A stretch of 64,000 nt of DNA, taken from NCBI GenBank assembly GCA_963680875.1, contig OY804583.1, positions 35,391,331 through 35,455,330 of the forward strand, read 5' to 3'. The stretch is from Bathymodiolus brooksi. Its lineage: Eukaryota; Mollusca; Bivalvia; Mytilida; Modiolidae. Both the position numbers and the translations under genes were made by a program. The notes beneath the pieces were generated by a model, which was not told where the DNA came from, did not search any database, and saw only the letters and a list, made by a program, of their open reading frames with translations. Positions 1-10,200 of this stretch are shown here, one piece after another; positions within the stretch are counted from its first letter, which is position 1, and every line of letters starts with the position of its first letter.

Positions 1-264
1 AGAACTTATTATCCTACAATGGTGTGATTTTTGAATATTAATATACATGTAGGTGTAATAGATAAACTGTATTAACATAGGAGTTATAGAAAAATAAACT
101 GTATTGATATAGGAGTTATAGATAAACTGTATTGTTATTTAGCTATGGCACCTAATCAAGCTTTCCTGGCACCTAATTCGTGTAGCACGAATGGTAAGGA
201 ACGATAACAGTAGAAACACAGACGTGATGGTGGACACCTTTGAAAATGAAAAGAAGTTATGTTT

Positions 265-650
265 GTTTCTGCCCTTTCAATAAGAAGATTTAGAAGATAC
301 CAAAGGGAGGTAATCAGAATCCATATATCGAAGACAAAACACTGGCCAAACGGAAAAGTACAAAAGGACAAACAACGATCTACTAAACATACACATAAAA
401 CTAAAGATCGAGTCATACTAACCCCACTAAAAACTGGGGGTGAATTCAGGTGTTCCAGAAGGGAAAGCGATTCCTGCTCCACTAGTGGCACCCGCAGTGT
501 TAATCTAGTTACAAACCCGGTGATAAGTCGTGAATGAGGAAAGGACCGGGAAGTGCTTACGACAAGTGGAACATATCCGTGGTCGTTTGTAACACAGATA
601 TTCCATAACGGGCAACCAAGTCATGGTGGCGACGGTAACATTTTCGTTTT
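265..650 (+). repeat. Dispersed repeat DR1 (unit 1)
   Basis: This segment recurs at matching places in units 2 and 3 and, independently, at 46,640-46,850 (direct) and 41,040-42,110 (inverted). Shared landmarks are aaggacaaacaacgatctac, aaaactaaagatcgagt, and ccactagtggcacc. The short open frames on both strands here are not convincing genes. It is likely a non-autonomous interspersed element; its class is unknown. Confidence 0.65.
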
Positions 651-965
651 GCGGTTGGGTCATGCCAATTAACCTGTCATTCAACTTTGACGTCCAACTA
701 TATGGAAGACAGTTATATAAATTGACCAATCTGATAACAACTTCTGGCATGTACTCGATTTTGATGCTTATAGATTTACTAGGCTCATCGCTGATTGGTC
801 GGTTGAAACAAATGAACCCTGACATGACCCCATATGAGATGTCTTTATATATTAGGGTACTACCAAATAAAATAAAGTAGGAATGAACTGGATGGCATTA
901 GATGTAAGACGCTAAAGAAAAGTAACAGATATAAAAAGATGCAAAACAAACGTTTGATTCCAATT

Positions 966-1015
966 AGATTAACTGATTATACTGATTATACTGATTATAC
1001 TGATTATACTGATTT
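966..1015 (+). repeat. Microsatellite-like (tgattatac)n
   Basis: Four to five 9-bp repeats of ctgattata. The corresponding stretch at 17,580-17,625 is similar and the one at 32,465-32,500 has one repeat fewer. Confidence 0.85.
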
Positions 1016-1117
1016 CTTAAAGGTTGGTGGTCCCATTTAACAATTAAATAAACATCCACTATGAAATATTGTGTGCAGTGGTATTAAACACACATTATTC
1101 TAATACAATATACATAC

Positions 1118-1250
1118 ATGGCAGTTGGTATAGAGCTGTACTAATAATAGCTTCATCATCAGGTACACGTGGTGAGGAGGCCTCTGTATATATATAGTAT
1201 GATCCGGAGGCAGCACTGCTAGGTCCTGTAGATGATGATGTTGTTGTTCC
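1118..1250 (-). CDS. Exon: MAM domain D, second segment (unit 1 copy), last exon in window
   Basis: This 133-nt exon, phases 0 to 1, encodes GTTTSSSTGPSSAASGSYYI, YTEASSPRVPDDEAIIS and TALYQLP. It ends CCAT|GTATGT, leaving in phase 1. The next MAM segment should lie left of the window, so the duplicated block probably continues there. Confidence 0.92.
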
Positions 1251-1374
1251 CTATGAATACAAACATATTACGTCTTATATGTAAAGAATGCTGACTGGCT
1301 TAACATTTAATGTTCACAAGAAAAGTTTGAAGATAAAAAAGGAGTAATCAGAATTCGTTGAAGCTTCAGAGCCG

Positions 1375-1515
1375 TTAAACACAAATAACACCAACGTGTT
1401 CAAAGTGTTGTTAAACACATATAACCCTAGCGTGTTCAAAGTGTTGCTAAGCACATATACCAATAACCGTAAATATGCTCAAAGTTAAGCACATACAACC
1501 ATAGTGTGTTCAAAT
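1375..1515 (+). repeat. 36-bp satellite remnants (unit 1)
   Basis: About four decayed monomers of ...ttaaacacatataaccctag and cgtgttcaaagtgttg. The same monomer forms the large array at 61,450-62,020. Equivalent remnants occur at 17,986-18,126 and 32,867-33,002. Confidence 0.75.
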
Positions 1516-1518
1516 TGT

Positions 1519-1665
1519 ATTTCAGAAGAATTTGAAGATACGAAAGGGGTCATCAGAATACGTATTTCGAAGAAGAACAGACAAAACAATGGACAAAAGA
1601 AAAAGTACAAAAGGACAAACAACGATCTACAAACATACACATAAAACTAAAGATCGAGTAACAAG
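1519..1665 (+). repeat. DR1 fragment (unit 1)
   Basis: A shorter second copy of the central DR1 region (caaaaggacaaacaacgatc then acataaaactaaagatcgag). Twins lie at 18,130-18,276 and 33,004-33,150. Confidence 0.65.
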
Positions 1666-1904
1666 TCTTATAATGAACAACCAAATTGTTTTAATAACGG
1701 CCAAGCATTGCAAGATGTACGCAATACAGATTCAACATCACGCTATCAAAATGATTTGTAACTGGATCGGAATACATGGAAAACGATCAGTAATTCCCAT
1801 GTCTTCCCATTCCTACATATCCTACTAAATAACATAGATATCCTGCAATATTATTACAGCCGTATGCCTTTTATACGACCACCCTTTCTGGAAAGAAGAA
1901 AAGG

Positions 1905-2035
1905 TTTTATCAGAGAGGTTGTCTCATTTGTGGAGGCAGCTGACTGGTCTCTTAATATCACAATACATCTGCAATCGGGTCTGCTATCAGAGGTGGTCTT
2001 TGGTGAGAGGGGTCATGTAAGGGGGAGACCACTAT
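1905..2035 (+). repeat. Isolated diverged 33-bp monomers (unit 1)
   Basis: Segments such as tcagagaggttg and gaggtggtctttggtgag resemble the monomer of the large 33-bp array in another intron. Only two or three are present and they are not in tight tandem. Same in units 2 and 3. Confidence 0.5.
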
Positions 2036-2214
2036 GTTAATTCTGGGTATACAAATCCATTCACAATATGAATCTTTACAGTGCCGACACACTGAAATAT
2101 GGATCTATGTCGCTTAACTCAGACATATTAACCTGATTCCGAACCACCCAATATTTACTCTCACTTCTTAAAACTGCCTACTGAACAGGGAAACATTAAA
2201 TACCATTTTCATTT

Positions 2215-2262
2215 TCAAAACCATAACCCCCCCCCTTCAAGTTAAATAGTCGGTCCCTAACC
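2215..2262 (+). mobile_element. MITE-P right end only (unit 1)
   Basis: Sequence aaaaccataac, a C run, then cttcaagttaaatagtcggt ccct is the right terminus of the MITE seen complete at 7,934-8,234 and 33,759-34,012. The left part is missing here and at 18,827-18,873, apparently through one shared deletion. Confidence 0.7.
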
Positions 2263-2699
2263 ATGACCATTTATACAGTTCATTGGCTTGTGGGTTACAT
2301 AAGATAACATCAATAACAATGAACCATATAAGATTGTTATTGATTAATTGATTGATTGAATGAATGATTGGTTGATTACTGTTAAATGTCCACTGAAAAG
2401 GAAATCAGCTATATTCGTATTTATATTCTATAACAATAAGTTTGCAAAACAATGTACTAGCAGGTGTCACTAGAACAGCCATATTGATTGATATTTTGAT
2501 TGCCTCAGATCGAGTCAGAAATTGTTGCCTTGCCAACAGGAATAGATAAACATGCAATCATCCTATAACTCTTAATTAAGCGACTACAATTAGTTAACAT
2601 TGGCAGTGGTTAACTCATGTAAGGTAAAGAATGTCAGCTTAAAATATAACGTAGAAATCCAACAGTACAAATTTAGCGTAGATCAGTCCATTACATCTG

Positions 2700-3960
2700 T
2701 AATGTAGAAATTGATCAGAATCAATGTAACGTAGAAAATATCAATTACACAGGTAGCATTGAAAATGTCCATAAAAATGGAAGGTTGAAATTGTTCATTA
2801 CAAAAGTATCGTAGAAAATGTCCATTACAAATGTAACGTAGAGAATGTCTATTATAAATGTAATATAAACAATGTCCATTACAAATGTAACGTAGAGAAT
2901 GTTTATTACAAATGTAACAAAAAAAATGTCCATTACAAATGTAACATAGAAAATGTCCATAAAAATGTAACATAGAGAATGTCTATTACAATTGTAGCTT
3001 AGAAAATGTTCATTACAAATGTAACATAGAGAATATCCATTACAAATGTAATGTAGAAAATGTCCATTACAAATGTAACGTAGGAAATGTTCATTACAAA
3101 TGTAACATAAAAAATGTCCATTACAAATGCAACGTAGAAAATGTCAATTACAAATGTAACGTAGAAAATGTTCATTACAAGTATAACATAGAAAATGTCC
3201 ATTATAAATGTAATGTAGAAAATGTCCATTACAAATGTAACATAGCAAATGTCCATTACAAATGTAACATAGAAAATGTTCATTACAAATGTAACGTAGA
3301 AAATGTTCATTACAAATGTAACATAGAAAATGTCCATTACAAATGCAACGTAGAAAATGTCCATTACCAATGCAACGTAGAAAATGTCAATTACAAATGT
3401 AACGTAGAAAATGTTCATTACAAATGTAACATAGAAAATGTCCATTACAAATGTAATGTAGAAAATGACCATTACAAATGTAACATAGCAAATGTCCATT
3501 ACAAATGTAACGTAGAAAATGTTCATTACAAATGTAACGTAGAAAATCTCCATTACAAATGTAATATCGAAAATGTCCATTACAAATGTAATATCGAAAA
3601 TGTTCATTACAAATGTAACATAGAAAATGTCCATTACAAATGCAACGTAGAAAATGTCCATTACAAATGCAACGTAGAAAATGTCCATTACCAATGCAAC
3701 GTAGAAAATGTCAATTACAAATGTAACGTAGAAAATGTTCATTACAAATGTAACATACAAAATGTCCATTACAAATGTAATGTAGAAAATGACCATTACA
3801 AATGTAACGTAGAAAATCTCCATTACAAATGTAACATAGCAAATGTCCATTACAAATGTAACGTAGAAAATGCCCAACACAAATGCAATTTAGAAAATGT
3901 CCGTTTTAAATGTAACATAGAAAATGTCCATTTTAAAGGTGATATAGAAAATATTCATGA
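2700..3960 (-). repeat. 27-bp minisatellite (unit 1)
   Basis: About 46 tandem copies of aaaatgtccattacaaatg taacgtag. The period is a multiple of three, so the minus strand stays open for 293 codons as repeats of MDIFYVTFV. This is intron sequence between MAM1 and MAM2; the hydrophobic repeat protein is not supported as a gene. Confidence 0.95.
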
Positions 3961-4012
3961 CAAATGCCATCTTAATTGTAAATAAATAGTCATAATATAA
4001 AAATAAACTTAC

Positions 4013-4116
4013 AGAGTTTCGTGTCCAATCAAAATCATCATCTGCAATGTCGTCAAAGAGGCATCCACCATCCACAGTCTCAAAGTCACATGTCATACTC
4101 TGTATCGTTGTTTTAT
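4013..4116 (-). CDS. Exon: MAM domain D, first segment (unit 1 copy)
   Basis: This 104-nt exon has acceptor ...acttttgatag and donor AACTCT|GTAAGT, phases 1 to 0. It encodes TIQSMTCDFETVDGGC and LFDDIADDDFDWTRNS, identical to the unit 2 copy. The exon is preceded by the 59/40-bp array intron and followed within about 50 bp by the 27-bp array. Confidence 0.92.
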
Positions 4117-4259
4117 CTATCAAAAGTACAATGCATTACGCTGAATAACTTTTAGTGAGTATTATTACAGAAACAGTGAAACCGAATTTAACTTGAATAA
4201 ACCAAATAGTTGTCTATGAGGATCACAAAAGTTGGTTCCGTGCAGACAGGTTTCACTGC

Positions 4260-4312
4260 ATATTCATGAAATGTACATATTTCACTGCATATTCATCAAA
4301 TGTAGAAGTATT
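4260..4312 (+). repeat. 29-bp short tandem repeat (unit 1)
   Basis: Two copies of tttcactgcatattcat(g/c)aaatgta. Unit 2 has two (20,876-20,932) and unit 3 four (36,044-36,155). Confidence 0.8.
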
Positions 4313-4432
4313 TCTTACTATTGACTATCCCTGAATGGGATCTTCCTCATAAGTACATGGTAGATCCTATTTTCGTTTAATAAACGCTATGAGCCTAGTA
4401 TTCTCTAGACATGGCATTACTTTATGTGTCGT

Positions 4433-5685
4433 CCAAATTCTGTATTTACTAAGTTCCCCGTACAGTAGTATGATCTTCGTTCATATCTAGTGTGGATTGT
4501 GTATTTACTAAGTTCCCCGTACAGTAGTATGATCTTCGTTCATATCTAGTGTGGATTGTGTATTTACTAAGTTCCCCGTACAGTAGTATGATCTTCGTTC
4601 ATGTCTAGTGTGGATTCTGTGTTTACTAAGTTCCCCGTACAGTAGTATGATCTTCGTTCATATCTAGTGTGGATTATGTATTTACTAAGTTCCCCGTACA
4701 GTAGTATGATCTTCGTTCATGTCTAGTGTGGATTCTGTATTTACTAAGTTCCCCATACAGTAGTATGATCTTCGTTCATATCTAGTGTGGATTGTGTATT
4801 TACTAAGTTCCCCGTACAGTAGTATGATCTTCGTTCATGTCTAGTGTGGATTCTGTGTTTACTAAGTTCCCCGTACAGTAGTATGATCTTCGTTCATATC
4901 TAGTGTGGATTATGTATTTACTAAGTTCCCCATACAGTAGTATGATCTTCGTTCATATCTAGTGTGGATTGTGTATTTACTAAGTTCCCCGTACAGTAGT
5001 ATGATCTTCGTTCATGTCTAGTGTGGATTCTGTATTGACTAAGTTCCCCATACAGTAGTATGATCTTCGTTCATATCTAGTGTGGATTCTGTATTTACAA
5101 AGTTCCCCGTACAGTAGGATGATCTTCGTTCATGTCTAGTATGGATTGTGTATTTACTAAGTTCCCCGTACAGTAGTATGATCTTCGTTCATGTCTAGTG
5201 TGGATTCTGTATTGACTAAGTTCCCCATACAGTAGTATGATCTTCGTTCATATCTAGTGTGGATTCTGTATTTACAAAGTTCCCCGTACAGTAGGATGAT
5301 CGTCGTTCATGTCTAGTGTGGATTGTGTATTTACTAAGTTCCCCGTACAGTAGTATGATCTTCGTTCATGTCTAGTGTGGATTGTGTATTGACTAAGTTC
5401 CCCATACAGTAGTATGATCTTCGTTCATATCTAGTGTGGATTCTGTATTTACAAAGTTCCCCGTACATTAGGATGATCTTCGTTCATGTCTAGTGTGGAT
5501 TCTGTATTTACTAAGTTTCCCATACATTAGGATTATCTTCGTTCATGTCTAGTGTGGATTCTGTATCTACTAAGTTCCCCATACAGTAGTATGATCTTCA
5601 TTCATGTCTAGTGTGGATTGTGTATTTACTAAGTTCCCCATACAGTAGGATGATCTTCGTTCATATCTAGTGTGGATTGTGTTGC
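4433..5685 (+). repeat. 59-bp minisatellite (unit 1)
   Basis: About 21 copies of a 59-bp monomer containing tttactaagttccccgtaca and gtatgatcttcgttcat then tctagtgtgg. It lies in the EGF-4 to MAM-D1 intron and merges on the right into a 40-bp array sharing atgtctagtgtggatt. Confidence 0.95.
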
Positions 5686-5955
5686 TCAATCCCCAATTAC
5701 ATGTCTAGTGTGGATTGTGTTGTTCAATCCTCAATGTTACATGTCTAGTGTGGATTGTGTTGCTCAATCCTCAATTACATGTCTAGTGTGGATTGTTTTG
5801 CTCAATCCTCAATATTACATGTCTAGTATGGATTGTGTTGCTCAATCCTCAATTACATGTCTAGTGTGGATTGTGTTGTTCAATCCTCAATAATACATGT
5901 CTATTGTGGATTGTGTTGCTCAATCCTCAATATTACATGTCTAGTGTGGATTTCG
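5665..5955 (+). repeat. 40-bp minisatellite (unit 1)
   Basis: About seven copies of tctagtgtggattgtgttgc tcaatcctcaatattacatg, with 37- and 40-bp forms. It shares its first half with the 59-bp monomer, so one array probably arose from the other. Confidence 0.93.
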
Positions 5956-5959
5956 GTAA

Positions 5960-6745
5960 TTTTGTTATTACCTTTAATTAATTATCCATTAGATATATAC
6001 AACACCACGAATGAATATATTTTCAGTTATTTTGTCAGCTATTAAGCTTAGCTGAATCTCCTGACATCTTATTTGTTTGTATCCTTATGTTATGTTTCCT
6101 AAACACCGAATAATCCCCGAGAGATATGTGCAAACAAATACTGTTCTAACTAAAAGGTACAACTCCCTCCATAAGTGGAGTCCTCTAGTTGTGTGGAGTG
6201 AATAAAATAAAAACCTCACATTGATGACAGGCTACATATATGCAGGTGTGGATTCAGACAGGGACACACCCATCTACCTCCCTTTAAAAACTCGGTCAGT
6301 GATCTTTGTTGTTAAATTAGACAATACTCCTAGGCAACAAAGTGTGTTTCCCCTCTAACATCTGTGCCTACATATGAGGGCCTCATGTCTGGAGAATGTC
6401 AATCTCCTTGCAGGTAGCAGACAACTAGCAGTAGATCATTATAAACATGTGCTATCAATAAGCCCAAGACTCCCAAAATGCATCACAACAAGGTATGATT
6501 CTTCTTATCTAAACTCCACCCATGAAGTATACACCATTTTTCCATATTACTTTGTTCGCTTGTTGATTCTCTGTTATGCACATTTAACAAAATCTAGTAA
6601 ATACTTTTTTTTTCAGAAATAAGGATCTAATGGTTTTGACAATAAATGTAAACAAATACAATGAGTAGGTTGTGTAACTCAGAATAATACTTTATTAAAC
6701 GTTGACAGCTATTAAATATAATATGATAATACGGTAGATGTTACC
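5960..6745. other. Intron sequence with no recognised content (unit 1)
   Basis: AT-rich unique intron between the 40-bp array and a TIR element. Short open frames here have no recognisable features. The same holds for 22,232-23,017. Confidence 0.6.
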
Positions 6746-7112
6746 TAACTTGGGACGAAGTCCAATAAAAAAAATTAAACAATATTAACTCAGATATATG
6801 TACTCGACGTCTCACTTTCATAGAAAATATTATTTCGGACAGGAGGAGGAAGAAATGAAACTCTGTTTAATGATATTGTCAGTCCATTGTATATGTTTAA
6901 TGGGCTAGAACACGCTGCGGTCTTGAGTCATGTTTTAACATTCATAACCGGAAGTAGTTCCAGATTACTGCGCATCCGAATTTCTGCAGAAACCCTCTGT
7001 ATTGGTTTCTGGTGCGTCATTTCTGGTGCAAGGAATTTTAGCTATTAAGTGATATGGATCTAGAATCAAAATATTGCTATTTCTACCATAGTTGGGACTT
7101 CGTCCCATATAA
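6746..7112. mobile_element. Small inverted-repeat element (unit 1)
   Basis: Ends carry cttgggacgaagtcca and gttgggacttcgtccca, matching inverted termini about 340 bp apart. No coding capacity. Probably a MITE; family unknown. Copy in unit 2 at 23,018-23,384. Confidence 0.5.
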
Positions 7113-7494
7113 CTTCTTACTAATTAACTAACAATGACCTCGATGATAGAGAGGACAAGGTCATTAACATATGACAACATGTCATGACAACAGTTGACAC
7201 AGGTTCACACCCTCATACCCACCTCAAATGTGTGAATGTTGTGTGGGTGTGTCATGGATCAGTTTGTGATATCTCTCCTGCCTGGTGTGTACAAGACTGA
7301 AAGTAAGCATATTTTTCATAGGTAACCATAGGTAGCAATAGCTGATTTTGGCCTATACTAGTTAGACCCATTGGTTTACTTGTATCAACAGACTTGACAA
7401 CAAAATTATTTGTCTTTTGTATCTTTTGATTATGAGCATACCTGTTGAAGGTTATTGCAGAAACACTAATTTCGGTTTTATCGGGATATTTCGG

Positions 7495-7566
7495 TTTCTG
7501 CCACCAATAAAACTGACCGCCACAATATATCTGAAATATTGTTGAAAGTGGTGTTAAGTACCATAA
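7495..7566 (+). repeat. SINE tail fragment (unit 1)
   Basis: ccaccaataaaactgaccgc then cacaatatatctgaaatatt and gaaagtggtgttaag match the conserved 3' part of the SINEs at 39,308 and 46,302. The tRNA head is missing. Twin at 23,767-23,838. Confidence 0.75.
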
Positions 7567-7633
7567 CACCTCCACCACCCCACAGTTCAACCACCTAAAT
7601 TTCATATCTATGTTTAATTTTGTACTAACATAC

Positions 7634-7759
7634 CTTGAATGGTGCATAAATCTCCTGTCCATTCAGAACCAGATGGACAAGTACAGACAAATGTTCCTGC
7701 ATCTATATTTGATGAGCATTGTGCACCATTCTGGCATGGTGAAGAATCACATGGATTAC
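7634..7759 (-). CDS. Exon: EGF-like domain 4 (unit 1 copy)
   Basis: This 126-nt phase 1-1 exon has acceptor ...tttatttgtag and donor CAAG|GTATGT. It encodes [20 protein letters not shown] and [11 protein letters not shown] with six EGF cysteines, preceded by the split codon that supplies the last MAM-C cysteine. It is 16,272 bp from its twin in unit 2 and has the same sequence. Confidence 0.92.
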
Positions 7760-7836
7760 CTACAAATAAACATACAAGTTTAACGTTATTGTTGATGGCT
7801 TCGTAATTCTCAAGATTTTATATCTAAACATGTACG

Positions 7837-7933
7837 TTATTATTGACAAAAGGTAATATTGATAATATTGTTAAACTTTCAGTTCATCTTTACTTCCAGT
7901 TGTTTGTAGGAAGGCTCAAGTCTAATTTACATT
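7837..7933 (+). repeat. Direct repeat flanking MITE-P, left copy (unit 1)
   Basis: About 97 bp beginning ttattattgacaaaaggtaa and ending in ttacatt recur at 8,233-8,329 with few changes, so the MITE-P copy lies between two direct repeats. Same in unit 2. Confidence 0.8.
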
Positions 7934-8234
7934 AGGGAACGACCATTTAACTTGAAGGGGGGTTATGGTTTTTTTCTAAAAAAATATTCTGATTCCCAAT
8001 GTTGCTGAAAAAAATATTCTGATTTTGGTGGAGGAAAAAAAAAATAATCTGATTCAGAATTTTTGTCATATAACCTAATGTTATATTCTGGAAAAAAATT
8101 TCGCGCTTTACATGACAAAAAAAATAAATATTCTAACTCTTGTGTTGTCAGAAATTTTTTTTTTGAACGAAACAAAAAACCATAACCACCCCTCCCCCCC
8201 CCCTCCACCCTTCAAGTTAAATGGTCGGTCCCTT
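7934..8234. mobile_element. MITE-P, complete copy (unit 1)
   Basis: About 300 bp with inverted ends agggaacgaccatttaactt gaagg and ccttcaagttaaatggtcgg tccct. The interior has aaaatattctgatt repeats and poly-C/poly-A runs and no gene. Relatives: 24,206-24,505 (unit 2), 33,759-34,012 (unit 3) and isolated right ends. DNA-transposon MITE inferred from TIRs. Confidence 0.72.
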
Positions 8235-8329
8235 ATTATTGACAAAAGGTAATATTGATAATATTGTTAAACTTTCAGTTCGTCTTTACCTCTAGTTGTT
8301 TGTAGGGGCTCAAGTCTTATTTACATTAT
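8233..8329 (+). repeat. Direct repeat flanking MITE-P, right copy (unit 1)
   Basis: Second copy of the 97-bp segment at 7,837-7,933. Confidence 0.8.
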
Positions 8330-8465
8330 TTGTGTTAGTTTGTGTAGAGTAGTGTCTAACACATATTGTGCTATGGTTTTGTTCTGTTGTATTCGTCTTG
8401 TGTTTCTCTGGATTGTCCATATTTGATTGCCCCTTCTGTATTCTCTTTCGGTTTATGTCATTGAT
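8325..8465 (+). repeat. Dispersed repeat DR2 (unit 1)
   Basis: attatttgtgtt ... cgtcttgtg ... tttctctggattgtc ... tttgattgccccttc recurs at 47,230-47,395 (direct) and in inverse at 38,725-38,805, and in unit 2 at 24,596-24,736. Non-coding interspersed repeat of unknown class. Confidence 0.6.
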
Positions 8466-8477
8466 TAAAACTAGTAT

Positions 8478-8912
8478 TAGGTATTTACACAGGCGCATGG
8501 GGCATGGATTTCGTTTTCCTCCTCCCCCCCTTTTCTCTACTACCCCCCCCCCTTTTTTCAAAATTTTCATATAAATCATTCCTTTTTCAAAATTGTCATA
8601 ATCATTCATTTTTTCTTCATTTGACAATATCAGAAGATGTCATACATCATGAATAATACGTGTATTCTGTGTCCACAGTTTTTCGTCTTATACTGTATCA
8701 GTCGAAAAACTGTGGACACAGAATACACGTATTATTCATGATGTATGACGTCTACTGATATTGTCAAATGAAGACAAAACGAATGATTATGAAAATTTTG
8801 AAAAAGGAATGATTTATATGAAAATTTTGAAAAAAGGAGGGGTAGTAGAGAAAAGGGGGGAGGAGGAAACGAAATCCATGCTCCATGCGCCTGTGGGTAT
8901 TTATATCGGAAT
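8478..8912. repeat. Large foldback (palindrome) element (unit 1)
   Basis: The two arms, each about 205 bp, are near-perfect inverted copies centred near 8,693 (caguttttcg-type core, here cagtttttcgtct ... cgaaaaactg). Outer ends read tttacacaggcgcatgg and ccatgcgcctgtgggta. C-rich and G-rich tracts pair in the arms. No coding capacity; a foldback transposable element or MITE dimer is inferred. Confidence 0.85.
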
Positions 8913-9764
8913 GATGCTTATTTAAAAACAGATGGGGTTTGCCAGCAGGATAGTGTTTTTTACCGGGAATTGCGATTTCATCGAATAACACAACTGATAG
9001 CCATGATATAACTGTAATGCTAATAAGTAATGGGTGACACTGTCCTGTTGATATAATACGGTTGTTTCCAATCATTTCCATTCCGTCAAAAGTTTCTTAT
9101 TTTCGTCTGTCAGACCATGTGATTTTGATGGCATGTTAGGCACTGGGCTTCCAGTGTCAATGTACACAACGAAAACTCTAATCGATATGTGACGTTTCAA
9201 CGTTCCTCAATTTAACGAATTTTTAACATTATCTGTGAAAAACAGATGTCAAATTTAATTGTTTTATTTGTATCAAAGACTTCAATACATAGACAATTAC
9301 TTCTTTAAAATTAAATTTGATTTCTTCTTTATTTACTGCCGTCAGCATCATGAAAGGAAAACGATCTGTCTTGATATATATTTCTTATCAGATAGACAGT
9401 GGGGTACCAAACCCCAGCATTTACTATGCCATTTTCTTGGCGTCTCTTATTACAATTATTTATAATCTACCGCATCTACGACTATGATATGTTGACGTTG
9501 TCACGGTAATAACGTATACACCGGAAGTCGTCTGCCTAACATTTCAGACGTCAAGACATGAAAAAGATGGAACGTGGTCGGAATTGACATGATACGAAAC
9601 AACCGTATTGTAATATGTTATATATGCATGATATTATGATAAATCATTTAAAAATAGATATAGCTAAAATGTTGTTGAAAGTCATGTTAAACAACTACAG
9701 TAGTTCTCCTGTTATGATGCCATCTCTTCTGCAGTGTTTTTAAAAGAGGGCTGGGCTTCTCTTG
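8913..9764. other. Intron sequence with no recognised gene (unit 1)
   Basis: Unique AT-rich intron between the foldback and the 97-bp array. gttaggcactgg near 9,145 and ctgcctaacatttcag near 9,531 are weak inverted similarities. Same at 25,183-26,034. Confidence 0.6.
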
Positions 9765-10200
9765 AAGGGGACAATTTAGTAGTATTTCACTATCTCAGTG
9801 AATCAAAAATCCAGTCTGATAGAGATGGCCTTTGGTTAGGGTGGCCTTATAAGAGGGGGACAATTTAGTAGTACATTTGTAATTTACTCTCTCAGTGAAT
9901 CAAAAAGCTGGTCTGATAGAGATGGCCTTTGGTTGGAGTGGCCTTATAAGAGGGGGACAATTTAGTAGTACATTTGTAATTTACTCTCTCAGTGAATCAA
10001 AAAGCTGGTCTGATAGAGATGGCCTTTGGTTGGAGTGGCCTTATAAGAGGGGGACAATTTAGTAGTACATTTGTAATTTACTCTCTCAGTGAATCAAAAA
10101 TCTGGTCTGATAGAGATGGCCTTTGGTTGGAGTGGCCTTATAAGAGGGGGACAATTTAATAGTATTTAGCTATCTCAGTGAATCAATAATCTGGTCTGAT
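9765..10200 (+). repeat. 97-bp tandem repeat (unit 1)
   Basis: About four copies of a 97-bp monomer: one 33-bp-like segment (gatggcctttggttggagtg gccttataagag) plus a 64-bp spacer with ggacaatttagtagtac and ctctcagtgaatc. It leads directly into the 33-bp array. Confidence 0.93.

Noticed and set aside
156..880. Overlapping 85-111-aa frames repeated in all units as small genes
   Set aside because: They lie in dispersed repeat DR1, which also occurs elsewhere in both orientations with broken frames.
2999..3880. 293-aa minus-strand frame of MDIFYVTFV repeats as a membrane protein gene
   Set aside because: It is a 27-bp minisatellite whose period keeps the frame open; it lies in an intron between two MAM exons and has no non-repeat coding part.
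4433..5685. CRISPR array
   Set aside because: The monomers are contiguous with no unique spacers, and the sequence is eukaryotic.
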